Source of the DNA: Megascapheus bottae | Lineage: Eukaryota > Chordata > Mammalia > Rodentia > Geomyidae | DNA length: 64,000 bases | Direction of reading: 5' to 3' | Assembly (NCBI GenBank): GCA_024803745.1 | Contig: JANJXV010000152.1 | Location: 558,001 to 622,000 of the forward strand | Shown: positions 10,829 through 22,168 of the stretch, in pieces | Position numbering within the stretch: the stretch's first letter is position 1 | How the letters are laid out: each line of letters begins with the position of its first letter | Notes under the pieces: model-generated | Databases searched by the model: none | What the model saw: only the letters and a program-made list of their open reading frames with translations | Told to the model about the DNA's origin: nothing | Position numbers and translations under genes: made by a program

Positions 10829-12191
10829 TCAAGCTCTAGAGTCCTCATGAGGAAGTTGGCCAGCATTTCTGGACAGCTGACCTGTTGTATTCTGGCAACC
10901 CTTTGGGGGTAAAAAATCTTGCTTCTCAGAATGGTTTTCTCTCCCGTGATCCCTGTGTTTGGATGGGTGAATCAGGACTAGATTGGGATCCTGTGTGAAC
11001 TCTATTTTCCTCAGGTTGAGCTGAGTCTTTGGCCGGTGTTGGTCCCTGAAGACCTTCCACTGGTCTAGGGAGATTTCTTTCAGTGCTGTATTTTCCACAT
11101 GTGCTGGTGACTCGACAAGTTCGCCTTTTCAGATGAAGATGGTGGGTGCTTCTCTGCTTTCCATGGGTCTCGGGAGCCGTTGGGCCCCGCCAGGCCACCG
11201 GGCTCACCATTTCCCTTCTGGTTACTGCCCTTTTGGCTATAAAAGAGGACGTAGGCTCGCTGACACAACACCGAGGAAACAGCACAGGTGTTAACCTCGC
11301 ATCATCCATTTTATACCACTGGACATTCCCAGCTTTGATGTAAGAGAAATAATGTCCACTGTGACTGCTCCACCCAGTGTGAACCAGCACGGTGTACAGG
11401 TCGTACACAAGCAGTTCCTCCCTTAGCTGAGACATGTATGTGTGCAGATTAAGACTCTGAGGAAACCGAACTAGCCCATCCACTTTGTCCCCCGTCAAAG
11501 GAGAAAATCTTCTCAGGATGAGGATGAGGACCTTAGAGGCACTGTGCAGAGTCAAGGTCTTGGAAGCAGACACTTTGTGCAGACAAACCCCACAGTGATA
11601 GATGTCTTCCCTGGCCAGCTCTTCCAGCTTGACCAGTCTGGCCAAAGCCTGCTCAACACTCTGAGCTCCCGCGATATCCAGCGTGATGTCCAGATAAGGG
11701 TCAAAGGTGTCTGAAGTGCTCTGGCACTGGAAACACATGATTTGGGACCTCCAGGACACTTCAAAGATTTCCCAGATGAGGCCAGGCTCCTGACCGGCAA
11801 GATCCAAGCCCATACCACAAGACTGACGGGATTTCTCCATGGACTCCAAGATGAACATGAGAAACTCATGGGCATCTTCCTGCTTGTGCACGTGGAAGCC
11901 AGCTCTGAGTGCCCAGGAGGGCTGAATGATTGCCCCAGAGTGCTGGAAAGCCCTTTCCAGGTGAGCTTGCATCAAACACATCATGCATCTTGTCTTCTGG
12001 CAAGCCATCTGGGAGGTCCTAAGGGACAGCGTGTGGCTGGCAAGTGGGCCTGTGTGAGTCAGACACTGCAGATTGGCATTCATGTAGTAAGCATTGCCTG
12101 TGTTCTTGAGGCCGGCACCAACCCTGTGAGGTGGCTCCCAGCTCAGAGGAATGTGCTCTCTAGGAGCAAGGGCTGGCTGGAGAGGAGACAT
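10829..12191 (-). pseudogene. USP17/DUB-type ubiquitin-specific protease pseudogene
   Basis: On the minus strand the intronless frame encodes a USP domain of the USP17/DUB family. In order it shows APREHIPLS, GAGLKNTGNAYYMNANLQCL (Cys box), QEDAHEFLMFILE, the DTFDPYLDITLDI block, the zinc-binding pair YHCGVC, SKVLILILRRF and the His box GHYFSYIKAG with WYKMDDA. The nucleophile position, normally Cys in GNTCY, is Tyr (codon 12087-12089). A one-base deletion near 11284-11289 breaks the frame after DDARLTP; the next frame carries LCQRAYVLFYSQK. A second shift at about 11098-11131 leads to a third frame with ISLDQWKVFRDQHRPKTQ, matching the family's C-terminal tail. I chose the Met at 12191 because the open frame upstream runs into a SINE. 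USP17 enzymes are cytokine-inducible or testis-expressed deubiquitinases in tandem clusters. This copy is inactive. Confidence 0.9.
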
Positions 12192-12299
12192 ATCCTTTGG
12201 AACGTTTGGATCTTTCCCAGGTGATCCCAGAAATGAAGGAACTTGAATACAGGGAGGGTGGCTCAGGGGTAAATATACCAGATCATTTAAAATTTGTTT

Positions 12300-12830
12300 C
12301 TTCTTCCTTTTCAATCTGTCATTTGGCTTGGACTCTTGGCCTGGGATCATTCCTTGGACACTGTTTGCTCACAGCTAGCCCTCTGCCACTTGAGGTACTT
12401 CTTGCTCTTTCTGAAGGTGAGTACCAAGGAATGGACCACGTCTTCATGCAGGCCAGTCATGCACTCTACCATTAGGATCTCCTCCCAGCCTTTGGAACTG
12501 CAATCCTCATGTATCAGCCTCCTGAATATCTAGCATTTCAATCACAAACACTGGTACTCACAAGGGTAGGTCAACTTCCCACTCATGAGAACTAGGTTAA
12601 AGAATCTGCATTCTCCAATTAAAATGTGAAATGTGTCACCCTTAATTCAAAACACATCAGGAGATGTACCCAGGAAATTCAATGACCAGGAAGTTTCCAG
12701 ACATGTAACCCAGTATGGAATAAAGAGTCTGAAGAACTGATTTAGATGTGATTTATTCATACATTAGAGTTCAATTGAAAGAGCCAACATTTCAGAAGGC
12801 ATCGACCCAGCAGAATACTTTCGGTCCATA
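12300..12830. repeat. Duplicated segment (partner of 8397-8890)
   Basis: Old minus-strand SINE plus unique flank, matching segment D. It joins directly to the third Smok-related block, which suggests the original order was SINE, flank, Smok 3' part. Confidence 0.85.
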
Positions 12831-12906
12831 CAGCAGTAGCACTGAACTTAAGAACTGTGGGATAACCCTGAGGCCCAGAGTTCAAGTCCCATGACTAACC
12901 AAAAAA
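12831..12906 (+). repeat. Geo monomer fragment
   Basis: Short Geo-like 3' end with A-rich tail. Confidence 0.55.
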
Positions 12907-12959
12907 CAACCTCCGTTGTTTAATAAGACCCAAGGAAAATCTTAGAAGTTTTTTTAACA

Positions 12960-14520
12960 AAGCAAGTTAAAACAAAACTAAGCTGACCTGACCCAAAATT
13001 TACTCCAACCAAAAGAAAACACCTCACTTTTCCTATCAGAGAAGTCAGTTATTTAGAACTAAAACTTCACAACCTATGTTGAGATGGATCATTCTCTGAC
13101 ATCTGTGGCAGTGAAACTGATGCACTATTTGAATTTTCTTATTTCCCTTTTGTCCTGGAACTAGTCATGGTGGGGAGGGATGGAGAAGTGTTGTGGCATA
13201 GGCAGTGCTAATCACTCTGAGGTGCTTGCTCACAGGAGGGGGACACAGAGTTCAACATCTTAATCACCAGTGATTAATGCTACATTTTTCTCTCCTTTTT
13301 ATACATTTTTCAGGTGTTTTTTTGGTTATGTTTTTCAGTTTACAAACAAAGGGTAGAGTTATATCACACTTTTGAAAATAATATGTATTTGTCAATACAC
13401 TATAGGTAAAATTAGAATTAAAAATGATTTCAAGATTAAAGGATTAGGTCACTTAGCCATGTTTTAAAGAGGCAACACAAACTCATCTAAACCATTCCTA
13501 AGTGTGCTGATTATGGGGCATACAGAGAGGACAGCATTGCCAGTCAAGCACAGACAGTTTGGCTTTCCTTATTTTCTTATGATGATTGTTCTTGTTTTGT
13601 CTTTGCAGAACTTCCACTTGATTTTCCCAGGGAAAATCAGTTGTATGTGTTTTCAGGCAGTTCAAATTGTGACTATCTCAGCAGTCTTGTTTCTGTTGGG
13701 TTACAGAGTCCAGAGACTCAAGGTCATTTTCTCTTCTATGGCCCTGGTGTTACCAACCTCTGGCTGGGGTGTTTCTGCAATGACCAGATGGATGGATGAA
13801 AAGCTTCCCTGTGTCAGTGAGAGGGCTTCTGGCTCTCAGTGGCCTTGTCTTTCAGGGCTCTTCACTGCCATCCCTGGAACTGCCTGTTACTGGGCCTGCA
13901 AACATTAGCAAACTCTCCTCAAAGCAGCCATCATTTTGCTTACCTCCCCCTTCCTACTCCATTTGCTCCTAGAACTCTAGGCTCTGCTATCATGCTATAG
14001 CTGCTGAAAAGGGAAGAACAATGTCCTCTGAGGTGTTGTTTCCAGGCCAAAAGCTAGAGCAGCCAGGGGTTTTTGCTGAGCATGCTGGGGGCTCAGCAGC
14101 AGGATGTTTTTGTGTAGCCTCCTCTAGCAGCTCCTTACAGCCATACCAGTCATATCTCCTCATTTCAGGCATCTTGCATCTCTGTATCTTGGTAGCCCAC
14201 AAGTCTCTGTCCTCATTCTGGGGCTATGCAGAGGGCAGGGATTTTGCTTCAGCTCTACAGCTCTGGGTCTCCTCATGTGTCTTTGGGAGGGACCTTGGAG
14301 GGCAGCCACTGACCCATGCTGTGCAATGAGGTTGTGGCTGTGGCTTGAGCTCCTCTGCAGAAAGAAGGGAATAGGAAGCAGGGCAGTGCTTCTTCCTGTC
14401 TGCTTCACATCACAGTTCAGCAGACACTGAGAAGGCAATGATAAAGAAGAAATCTAGGAAGGAAACCTACCTCTCCCCTCCAGTAGAAAGGTGGAACGTT
14501 TTGTGACAGTGGCATATGGT
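12960..14520 (-). pseudogene. Smok-like 3' part without kinase domain (copy C)
   Basis: Collinear with 2740-4390 of copy A over about 1.5 kb. On the minus strand it encodes a decayed LTDTGKLF.HPS.H tail motif (about 13860-13740). At the kinase-proximal end the match stops abruptly near 14520, where the macro-repeat sequence begins, so the kinase domain is missing. Stops and frameshifts are frequent. Confidence 0.7.
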
Positions 14521-15339
14521 TTTCAACCACGAGCCTCAAATTTCAGCAACCTCACCAGGTATGTTTCCAGGTATTAGACACTATTGAAAGTCTTAAATTG
14601 GCTCTTTACTTTCTTCTTTGTTTTTGTCTATTCACTATTTCTGTTTATATAATAGTTCATGGTTGTTCAGTTTATTTCTGGACCTCCACTTTCTTGTTGG
14701 AGGCTAACCCTCAATTTTTCAAAATATAATTTTCTTTTTTCTCTCGCTCAACATTTAGAAGTTCTGCTATGTAGTCCACAGGTCAACTACTGTCTTTATG
14801 TACAACTTCGAGCTTAAACTTAGGGTCTGGGCACTGTCCCTGAGCTCTTTTGCTCAAAGCTAGCACTCTACAACTTTGATCCTCAATGCAAATTTTGGGT
14901 TTTGAGGATCTGAATAGTAATTGGAGGCAAGTGTCTTCCACATCATTTTCTGCATGGGCTGGCTTAGAACCAGAACTCTCCAAAATTAGGTCCCAATTAG
15001 CTAGGATTACACACATAAAACACTGTTGCACTGCCTATTTTTTGTTTGTTTGCTTACTTGTTTGATTTGTCTGTGGGGGGGGGGAATAGGGAAGGGAAAG
15101 GTTCACAAGAGCTTGAACTCAGGGCCTGTTCATTGTCCAAAATAAATTTTTCCCTAAAAGTTTCAGGGTATATCAGTAAAGCCAAAACTGGACTTACAAG
15201 TTTGGTGTTTTGTTTCTCATTTAAGGCTCCCTGGATCTACTCAACAAGCCAGAGCTCAACTTCTGCCTTTTTATTTTTTGGTGGTTCTTAGGAGATAAGA
15301 CTGCCCCTGGAACACAAAGGACACCCCACAGAGACTTGA

Positions 15340-15546
15340 AATCTGAGGATTGTGGCTTGAAGCCACCCTTGGCAGGAAAGTCCTTGAAACTCTTTTCTCC
15401 AATAAACTATCAGGATGCAGAAAGTAGTGGGGCCCTAATCATGAGCAAAGCACCACCAGTTTAAATCTAGCACTGTGACATACACATTGAAACAAGTCTC
15501 CCGGACTTACTCAGGCTTACTTTGAACCACAATCCTCTGATTTCAG
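15340..15546. repeat. Hairpin core 1 of the macro-repeat
   Basis: Forward arm 'ctgaggattgtggcttgaag' and reverse arm ending 'ttgaaccacaatcctctg' are imperfect complements, separated by about 110 bases. The most diverged copy. Confidence 0.65.
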
Positions 15547-15759
15547 TGATCTTAGCAAGTAGGAAAGAGACATGAACCAAGTTTTCAAATTTTTGAGTTG
15601 TTTCTTTGATGTCCTCTTCCATCTAATTCATTTTTCATTGCTTTTTAAACTTTTTGTTCCAGTATTCTAGCTTATTAAGGATTAGCTCCTCACTCAGTGG
15701 TGTTTTACTTGTCTTTTTCCTCAAGGGTAGCAGGCTTCATGACTGGAGCAACCGCTCAA

Positions 15760-15912
15760 CTACAGGGTGGCTGGCTGGCCTGTCTGCCTACCTGCCTACC
15801 TGCCTACCTGACTGCCTCTTGCCTGCCTGCCTGCTCCCTTCCTTCTTTTCTTCCTCCATTCCTCCAGAGTTCCCTTCCTACTTACTTTCTACCTTCCTTT
15901 TCTTTCTCTGGT
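15760..15912. repeat. CTGC/CTAC/CTTC pyrimidine tract
   Basis: Degenerate tetramer array located between 'ctcaact' and 'tggtggctcataggaga' of the macro-repeat. Confidence 0.85.
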
Positions 15913-15963
15913 GGCTCATAGGAGAAAGAGTCTCAAATGAACATGAAGACATACATAGCTCTG

Positions 15964-16175
15964 AAATCTGAGGATTGTGGTTTGAAACAAGCCTGGGAAG
16001 TTTTGAAAGTCCATGAGACTTTTCTTCTATTAATCACCAAGACACAGGAAATAGTAGAGCTCTAGCCATAAACAAAACACAGCAAGTTCAAGCCAACCAG
16101 TGCCACCCTCTAAAACAGATCTCACATGCTTTCCTGCCCAGTCTGGCTTCAAATAGTGATCCTCAAATTTCAGCA
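15964..16175. repeat. Hairpin core 2
   Basis: Same arm pair; the spacer reads '..ggaaatagtagagctctag..caagttcaagcc..'. Confidence 0.7.
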
Positions 16176-16363
16176 GTGTAAGTAGGTAGAATTAAAGGTG
16201 TGAGCCATGATTAAATTTTCTGTACTTGGTTCTTTTACATTTTAATTTTTCTGTTTTTTAAATTTTAGTTCTGGTCTTTTGGTTTGATGTTAGAGTTAAG
16301 CCACTGAAACTCCATTTGTTTTTGTTTTTGTTTCCAGGTTTTGCCTGAAAATAGCAATCTCGG

Positions 16364-16496
16364 AAGTGGCTCAAGTGGTAGAGTGCTAGCCTTGAGCTGA
16401 AGAACTCAGGGACAGCTCCCAGGCTCAGAGTTTAAGCCCCATGACCCACAAAAAACACAATAAAAAATGAATTTATAAAAAAGAAACATATTTTTT
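16364..16496 (+). repeat. Geo-part SINE insertion
   Basis: Geo monomer with A-rich tail, flanked by aaatagcaatctc (16349) and aaatagcagtctc (16498). Confidence 0.75.
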
Positions 16497-16512
16497 AAAA
16501 ATAGCAGTCTCA

Positions 16513-17355
16513 GTTGTGGAGGAAGAGGAACTCTTCTGCACTACTGGTGGGAATGTAAACTTATACAGCCACTCTGGAAGGCAGTTTGGAGGTTACTTAA
16601 AGAACTGAAAATAGACCTTCCCTATGATCCTGCCATACAACTCCTGGGCATCTACCCTGAGCATCATAACACAAGATATAATAAGAACTCCTGTTCAGCC
16701 ATGTTCATTTTTGCACTTTCACAATAGCCAAGTGATGGAAACAACCCAGATGCCCTACTGCAGATGGATACAAAAAAAATGTGGTCTGTATATACAATGG
16801 AATTCTACATAGCCAACAAACAAGAGAAAATAATGGAATTCTCTGGGAAGTGAGATAAAATTAGAGGAGTCATATTAAGTGACATAAATAAAGACTAAGA
16901 AAACAAAAGGCACATGGTATCCTTAATTAGATTCAAACAGTACTAGAGCGATGACTCAATATTTGGGTACCCAAGGTCATGGACATGGTCTTGGAGATAT
17001 AAACGTAACTACATAGATATAAAAATCTATGATGGGCAACATACTCTATAGGTATGTTTTATTACATATATTAATATGTATCTATGATATACAAGCTCTC
17101 AGCTTAATATATTAATTATGTTCTAAAATGTAAGTGCCAGTGATTGTATATAGAGATACCTTTCTTAAATATTTGTTTAACATGACATTTGAAATATGAT
17201 GTAAAAATCAATATTTATAAAATCTAAAAAAATTTCCAAGGAATTAAGATAAAAGATAAATAACAAAAATTACTCAGGATAAACAATTTTGAAAATATTC
17301 CAAAGTTGACAAACAAAAGCTAGTATAAATAAATGCAGAAAATGTGAGACAATAA
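16513..17355 (+). mobile_element. L1 3' end, older subfamily
   Basis: The sequence matches the L1 ORF2 end/3'UTR type ('ctggtgggaatgtaaac', 'tacccta', 'atggaattctacatagcc') and ends in an A-rich tail. It is flanked by aaatagcagtctca copies at 16498 and 17357. It is paralogous to 62200-63105. Confidence 0.8.
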
Positions 17356-17370
17356 AAAATAGCAGTCTCA

Positions 17371-17602
17371 CCAGGCCTGGTGGCTCATGCCTGTAATTCT
17401 AGCTACTCAGGAGGCTGAGATTTGAGGATCAAGGTTCAAAGCCAGGCTGAGCAATACAAAGCTGAGAGACTCTTATCTCCAATTAATCACTAGAAAATGG
17501 GAAATGGGACTATGGCTCAAGGGTGGGGTGGTAACCTTGAGCTGAAGAGCTTAGGGACAGTGCCCAGGCCAGTGTTTAATCCCCATGACCCCCCAAACCA
17601 CC
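17371..17602 (+). repeat. B1-like/Geo composite SINE
   Basis: Complete copy starting 'ccaggcctggtggctcatg', flanked by aaatagcagtctc (17357) and aaatagcaatctc (17603). Confidence 0.85.
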
Positions 17603-18039
17603 AAATAGCAATCTCTACAATTTTAGTCACATTGCAACTACTGGCTTTGGGTCTTTGATTCTTGTGCTAGGGCTTGATTGCTGGGTCTGGACAGTGTTTC
17701 TGAGTGGATATTTTTTCCCCCACAATGCTAGTAGCATTTACAATTCAAGGCAAAACGCAACTTCTGAGTCTTTTTGTATTTTTCATTAAAAAATGAATGA
17801 TTATGGTCATGAACCATATTTTCCAACGTTTGTATTGGTTCTTCGTTATCTTCTCCTTCCCTTTGATTCATTTTTGTTCCTTTTAAAATTTTTCTTACTT
17901 TCTTTCAATGGCTTTTAGAGGTCTTCTAACTTGTTGTTGTGAATAGGCAACTCTCCCTGAGGTGTTTTGCTTTGCTTTGCTTTCTTTCCCCTCAAGGCTA
18001 GCAGGTTTCACACCTGGAGTGACAGTTCAAAATCAGTCT

Positions 18040-18400
18040 GCCTGCCTTCATTCCTTCCTTTGTTCCTTTCTTCACCCTCCCTCCTTTCCTCCCTCCCTCC
18101 CATCATTTCTCAAGCTCTCTTTCTTCCATTCTCTCACTCTGTCTCTTTTTCTCTCTCTCTTCCTCCCTTCCTACCTACAGTTTTCTTCCTTTCTTCCTTT
18201 CAATCTGCCTATTTGTCTCTTTTCTTCCTCCTTCCTTTGCCCCATCTTCCTTCTGCCTCCATTCTTCCCTTCGGCTCCCCCTGATTCTGGTTCTCCCTCC
18301 CTCCTTTCTTCCTTCCTTTGTTCCTTCCTCCCTCCCTCCATCTCTTTCTTTCTTTCTTTCTTTCTTTCCTTCTTTCTTTCTTTCTTCCTTTCTTTTTTTG
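18040..18400. repeat. CTTT/CCTT pyrimidine tract
   Basis: About 360 bases of C/T tetramers at the same site of the macro-repeat. Long Ser/Phe/Leu frames here are low complexity. Confidence 0.9.
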
Positions 18401-18447
18401 GTGGCTTATAGGACAGTCTTGTGTACATGGGGGCATACATGGGCTCT

Positions 18448-18655
18448 GATCTGAGGGTTGTGGTTCATAGCCAGCATGTGCAAGAAAGTCCTTAGGACTC
18501 TTATTGGTAAGTAACCACCAAGAGGCAGGAAGGAGTAGAGCTCTAGCCTTGAGACAAACACAGCTAGTTCAAAGCCACCACTGCCAATCACTAAAACAGG
18601 TCTCAAAGACTTTCCTGCCCAGGCAGGCTTTGAATCATAACTCACAGATTTCAGT
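18448..18655. repeat. Hairpin core 3
   Basis: Same arm pair and spacer ('gaggcaggaaggagtagag'). Confidence 0.7.
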
Positions 18656-18689
18656 GACCTGAACAGGTAGAATATAGGTTTCAGTCATG

Positions 18690-19369
18690 ATTTTAAAATA
18701 TTTAATTGGCTCTCCTATATTTTCAATTTCTTTAGCATTTATTTTATGTTTTTTGTCATTTTGGTTTTTATTTCAGGTCATCTGGCTTATTGTTAAGGAC
18801 TAAATAATCAACCTCATTTTTAAATATTGTTTTGGTTTGGTTTTAGCTGAACATTTGGAATCTCTGCCACCTAGGCTACCGGTCAACTACTGGCTTTGGT
18901 TATTTTGGTTCTAATGCTAGTGTTTAATCTCTGGGCCTAGTCACTGTTCATAAGTAGTTTAATTTACTGAGATCTTGTTTAAAAGGTAGCACTCCACCAT
19001 TTTGTTCCATTGTGCAACTTCTGGGTTTTTAGTGCTTCATTGGAAGTAAATGTCTCATGAAATTTTCTGCCTGGGCTCCCATACATCTGTGATCTTCAGT
19101 TAGGAATTCCCCCCTCCCCCAGTAGCCAAGATTACAGGTTGTAAACTGTTTTTGTGTGTTAGGACTTGAACTCTGGGATTGTTCAATATCCAGGAATTGT
19201 CTTTCTCTCTCTCTATCTTTCTTTCTTTCTTCCTATATTTCTTTCTTTTTTCTTTTTTTCCTCAAAGCTAAAAGGACCTACAATTCAAGGTAAAACTCAA
19301 CATTTGATTTTTTTCTTCAAAAAATTGGGTGTTGATACTTAGGGCCTGAACTCAATGCCTGAAGATTAA
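18690..19369. other. Spacer of the macro-repeat; no gene
   Basis: T-rich sequence matching the spacers near 14580 and 16205-16340. It contains 'gctgaacatttggaatctctgcc' cognate to 14745. Confidence 0.5.
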
Positions 19370-19552
19370 ATATATATATATATACATACATAAATATAGA
19401 ATACATATATACATACATACATATATACTACATATATACTACATATATAATATATAACACATGTATAATACATATGTAATATATAATACATATATATAAT
19501 ACATACATATATAATACATATATATACATAAATATATATATATATATATTAC
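19370..19552. repeat. (TA)n/(CATA)n tract
   Basis: Alternating ATAT and ACATA blocks about 180 bases long. Confidence 0.9.
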
Positions 19553-20007
19553 AACGCTCACAGACTCTACTACATGAGCCACAGCTCACCTTCTGCTTTT
19601 TTTTTCTTTTTTGGTTATTAAAAGGAGATAAATGTCCCATTAAACAAACAAGTGCACAGAAAGAATCCTAAAATCTGAGGACTGTGTTTCAAAATGCATT
19701 GAGGCAGAAAATTGCATGAGATACTCATCTCCAATTTAACACCAAAAAGCAGCTAGCTAGAATTACAGGCATGAGCCACTGGCACCCACTTGGCTTTTTT
19801 TGTTGTTGTTGTTCTTGTACTAGGACTTAAAATGTCAAGGAGTTTCTTTCCTCACTCAATGCTAGAGCTGAAACGGATCTTAGGGTTTTTTGTTTGTTTG
19901 TTTTTGTTTTTTAATTCAATGTTCCCAGGATCTACTACATGAGTCACAGTTAAACTTCTGCCATTTCATTTTTTGTTGGTTTATAGGAGATAAGAATACC
20001 TACACAG

Positions 20008-20114
20008 ATGAGCTCAATGGCTCACACCTCCCAGGGTAGGGTGGTAGCCTTGATCTGAAGAGCTCAGGGACAGTGACCAGACTGAGTTTAAGCCTCACAA
20101 CCCACAAAAAAATA
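20008..20114 (+). repeat. Deleted B1-like/Geo SINE
   Basis: The head 'ggctcacacctcccag' jumps straight into the Geo part; A-tail near 20105. Confidence 0.65.
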
Positions 20115-20145
20115 TTTAAAAATGAGTGCCTACACAGAGTCTTGA

Positions 20146-20347
20146 AATCTGAGGAACATGGTATGCAGCCAGCCTGGGCAAGAAAGTCCATGATACTCTA
20201 ATGAATCACCAAGAGGCAGAAAGTGGTAGGCCCCTAATCATGAGCGAAACACCAAAACAAGTCTACCACTGGTAGGCACACACTAAAATGATTCTCATGG
20301 ACTTTCCTGCCCAGGCTGGCTTCAAATTACAATCCTCTGATTTCAGT
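20146..20347. repeat. Hairpin core 4
   Basis: The arms 'agcctgggcaagaaagtcc' and 'ggactttcctgcccaggct' are the best preserved of the array. Confidence 0.75.
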
Positions 20348-20599
20348 GACCTGAGCAAGTAGGATACAGGAATGAACAGTATTTTCAACTTTTTGAGTTG
20401 GTTCTTTGATATTTTCCCCTTTGTCATTCATTTTTATAGCTTTTTTGATTTTGTATTTTTGTGCAGATTCTTTAGCTTGTTGTTTTGAATCAGTGACTTT
20501 CCCTGAGGTCTATTTCTTTGTTTTGCTTTTTTCCCCCCTCAAGGCAAACAGAATTCACGTTTGGAGCCAAAGCTCAACTTCAGTGTTTTCTTTCTTTTA

Positions 20600-20905
20600 T
20601 TATTTATTGTATTTTATTATCGGGGTAATAGTTACATTTATCAGGTAGTGGGTACATTACTTCTTAAACACTGATAAGCTGTCCCATGTTTTTCTCCCAC
20701 TTCCCCATCCCCCTCCCCCATCCCAAGAATCTGGTTTTTTTCCCTTCCCTTCTGTATTTCAAAGAAACAAAGAAACATGTATATAACATAAGAGGTAAAA
20801 AAGATAGATACAGTAACAACATAAGATAAACCATAAGGGAGAGAAGAAGTAACTTCACACAGTACATAAAGAACAAAAATCACAAAGAAAAATGTCTTAT
20901 TTCTC
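20600..20905 (-). mobile_element. L1 3' end
   Basis: Minus-strand L1 terminus: 3'UTR A-tail boundary near 20605, the 'aggtagtgggtacattac' landmark and a C-rich 3'UTR block. Confidence 0.75.
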
Positions 20906-20911
20906 TATCCT

Positions 20912-21054
20912 GGTTTGTCTGTCACTGTCTGTCTGTCTGTCTGTCTGCCTTTCTTTCTTTCTTTCTTTTTTTCCTTTTTCTTTTGTTTCCATCCTGCCTT
21001 TCTGCCTTCTTCCTTCCTCTCTTCCACTCTTTCCCTCCCTTCCTTCCTTCCTTC

Positions 21055-21112
<58 letters not shown>

Positions 21113-21397
21113 ATGTTTCCTTTTTCTTTTGTTTCCGTCCTGCCTTTCTGCCTTCTTCTCTTCCTCTCTCCTTCCCTACCTTTCTTTCTTTTTTTTTCCT
21201 TTTTCTTTTGTTTCCATCCTGCCTTTCTGCCTTCTTCTCTTCCTCTGTCCTTCCCTCCCTTCCTTTCCCTCCCTTCCTCAGTCTCTCTCACTCTCTTCCT
21301 CTCTTTTCCCCTCCACCTTCTCCCCCAAACCTCTCTCTCTGTCTCTCTCTGTCTCTCTGTCTCTCTGTTTCTCTCTGTCTCTCTCTCTGTCTCTCTG

Positions 21398-21428
<31 letters not shown>

Positions 21429-21482
21429 GTCTCTCTCTGTCTCTCTCTCTCTCTCTTGCTCTCTCTCTTTCCCTCTCTCTGC
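20912..21482. repeat. Compound CTGT/TTTC/CTCTGT pyrimidine tract
   Basis: (CTGT)n is followed by a roughly 85-base (TTTC)n array, then mixed CCTT, then (CTCTGT)n. Tracts of similar composition recur in the sub-blocks at 20970-21045, 21115-21160 and 21195-21245. Confidence 0.9.
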
Positions 21483-21524
21483 TCATAGGAGAAAGAGTTT
21501 CATATGAATACAGGCCCTGAAATA

Positions 21525-21727
21525 TAAAGATTGTGGTTTGAAGCCAGCTCAAGCAGGAAAGTCTATGAGACTCTCATCTCCAATTAACCACAAAGATTCA
21601 GGTAGGAGTAGAGTCCTAGCTATAAACAAATTACAGCAAGTTCAGGCTCACCAGTACCACTCATTCAAACAGGTGTCCTGGACTTTCCTGCTCAGGCTGG
21701 CATTGAATCGCGATCCTCAGATTTCAG
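21525..21727. repeat. Hairpin core 5
   Basis: The arms 'agcaggaaagtctatgaga' and 'tcctggactttcctgctca' pair with few mismatches. Confidence 0.75.
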
Positions 21728-21881
21728 CAAGCTTAGCAGGAGTACAAGTGTGAACCATCTTTTTTGGGGGGAGGCTTTTTTGTCTTGTTTTTTCTTTTTA
21801 GTTCAGATCTTCAGATGTGATGGTAGGGCCTAGCCACTACTCCTGTTTGTATGTCTATTTTGTTTGAAAATAACTGGCAGG

Positions 21882-22168
21882 GGTGTGGTGGCTCATGCTT
21901 AAAATCCTAGCTGTGCAGGTGGCTGAGATCTGAGGACTGAGGTTTAAAGACTGCTCACTAAAGTCTATAAGATTCTTATCTCCAATTAACCCCTAGGAAA
22001 CCAGAAGTAGTGCTGCAACTCCAGGGATAGGGCATTAGCCTTGAGCTGAAGATCTCAGTACAGGCCTAGGGGTAGAGTGGTAACCTTGAGCTGAAAAGCT
22101 TAGAGACAGTGCGTAGGCCCAGAGTTCAAGCTGCACAACCAACAACGACAGCAAAAAAAAGACCTTGA
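21882..22168 (+). repeat. B1-like/Geo composite SINE with 17-bp target-site duplications
   Basis: The perfect repeat tgaaaataactggcagg at 21865-21881 and 22169-22185 brackets the element. Its Geo part is partly duplicated. Confidence 0.9.

Noticed and set aside
11742..12224. 160-codon plus-strand frame
   Set aside because: Antisense shadow of the USP17-type deubiquitinase sequence.
17962..18440. Open frames of up to 149 codons, rich in Ser/Phe/Leu or Lys/Arg/Glu
   Set aside because: They are translations of a pyrimidine/purine microsatellite. Open in several frames on both strands, with no domain.
20892..21552. 198-215 codon frames on both strands
   Set aside because: Low-complexity microsatellite translation (CTTT/CTCTGT), not coding.
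15340..21727. CRISPR-like or other prokaryotic repeat array
   Set aside because: Repeats are long, diverged, unevenly spaced and SINE-like, in an obviously mammalian context.
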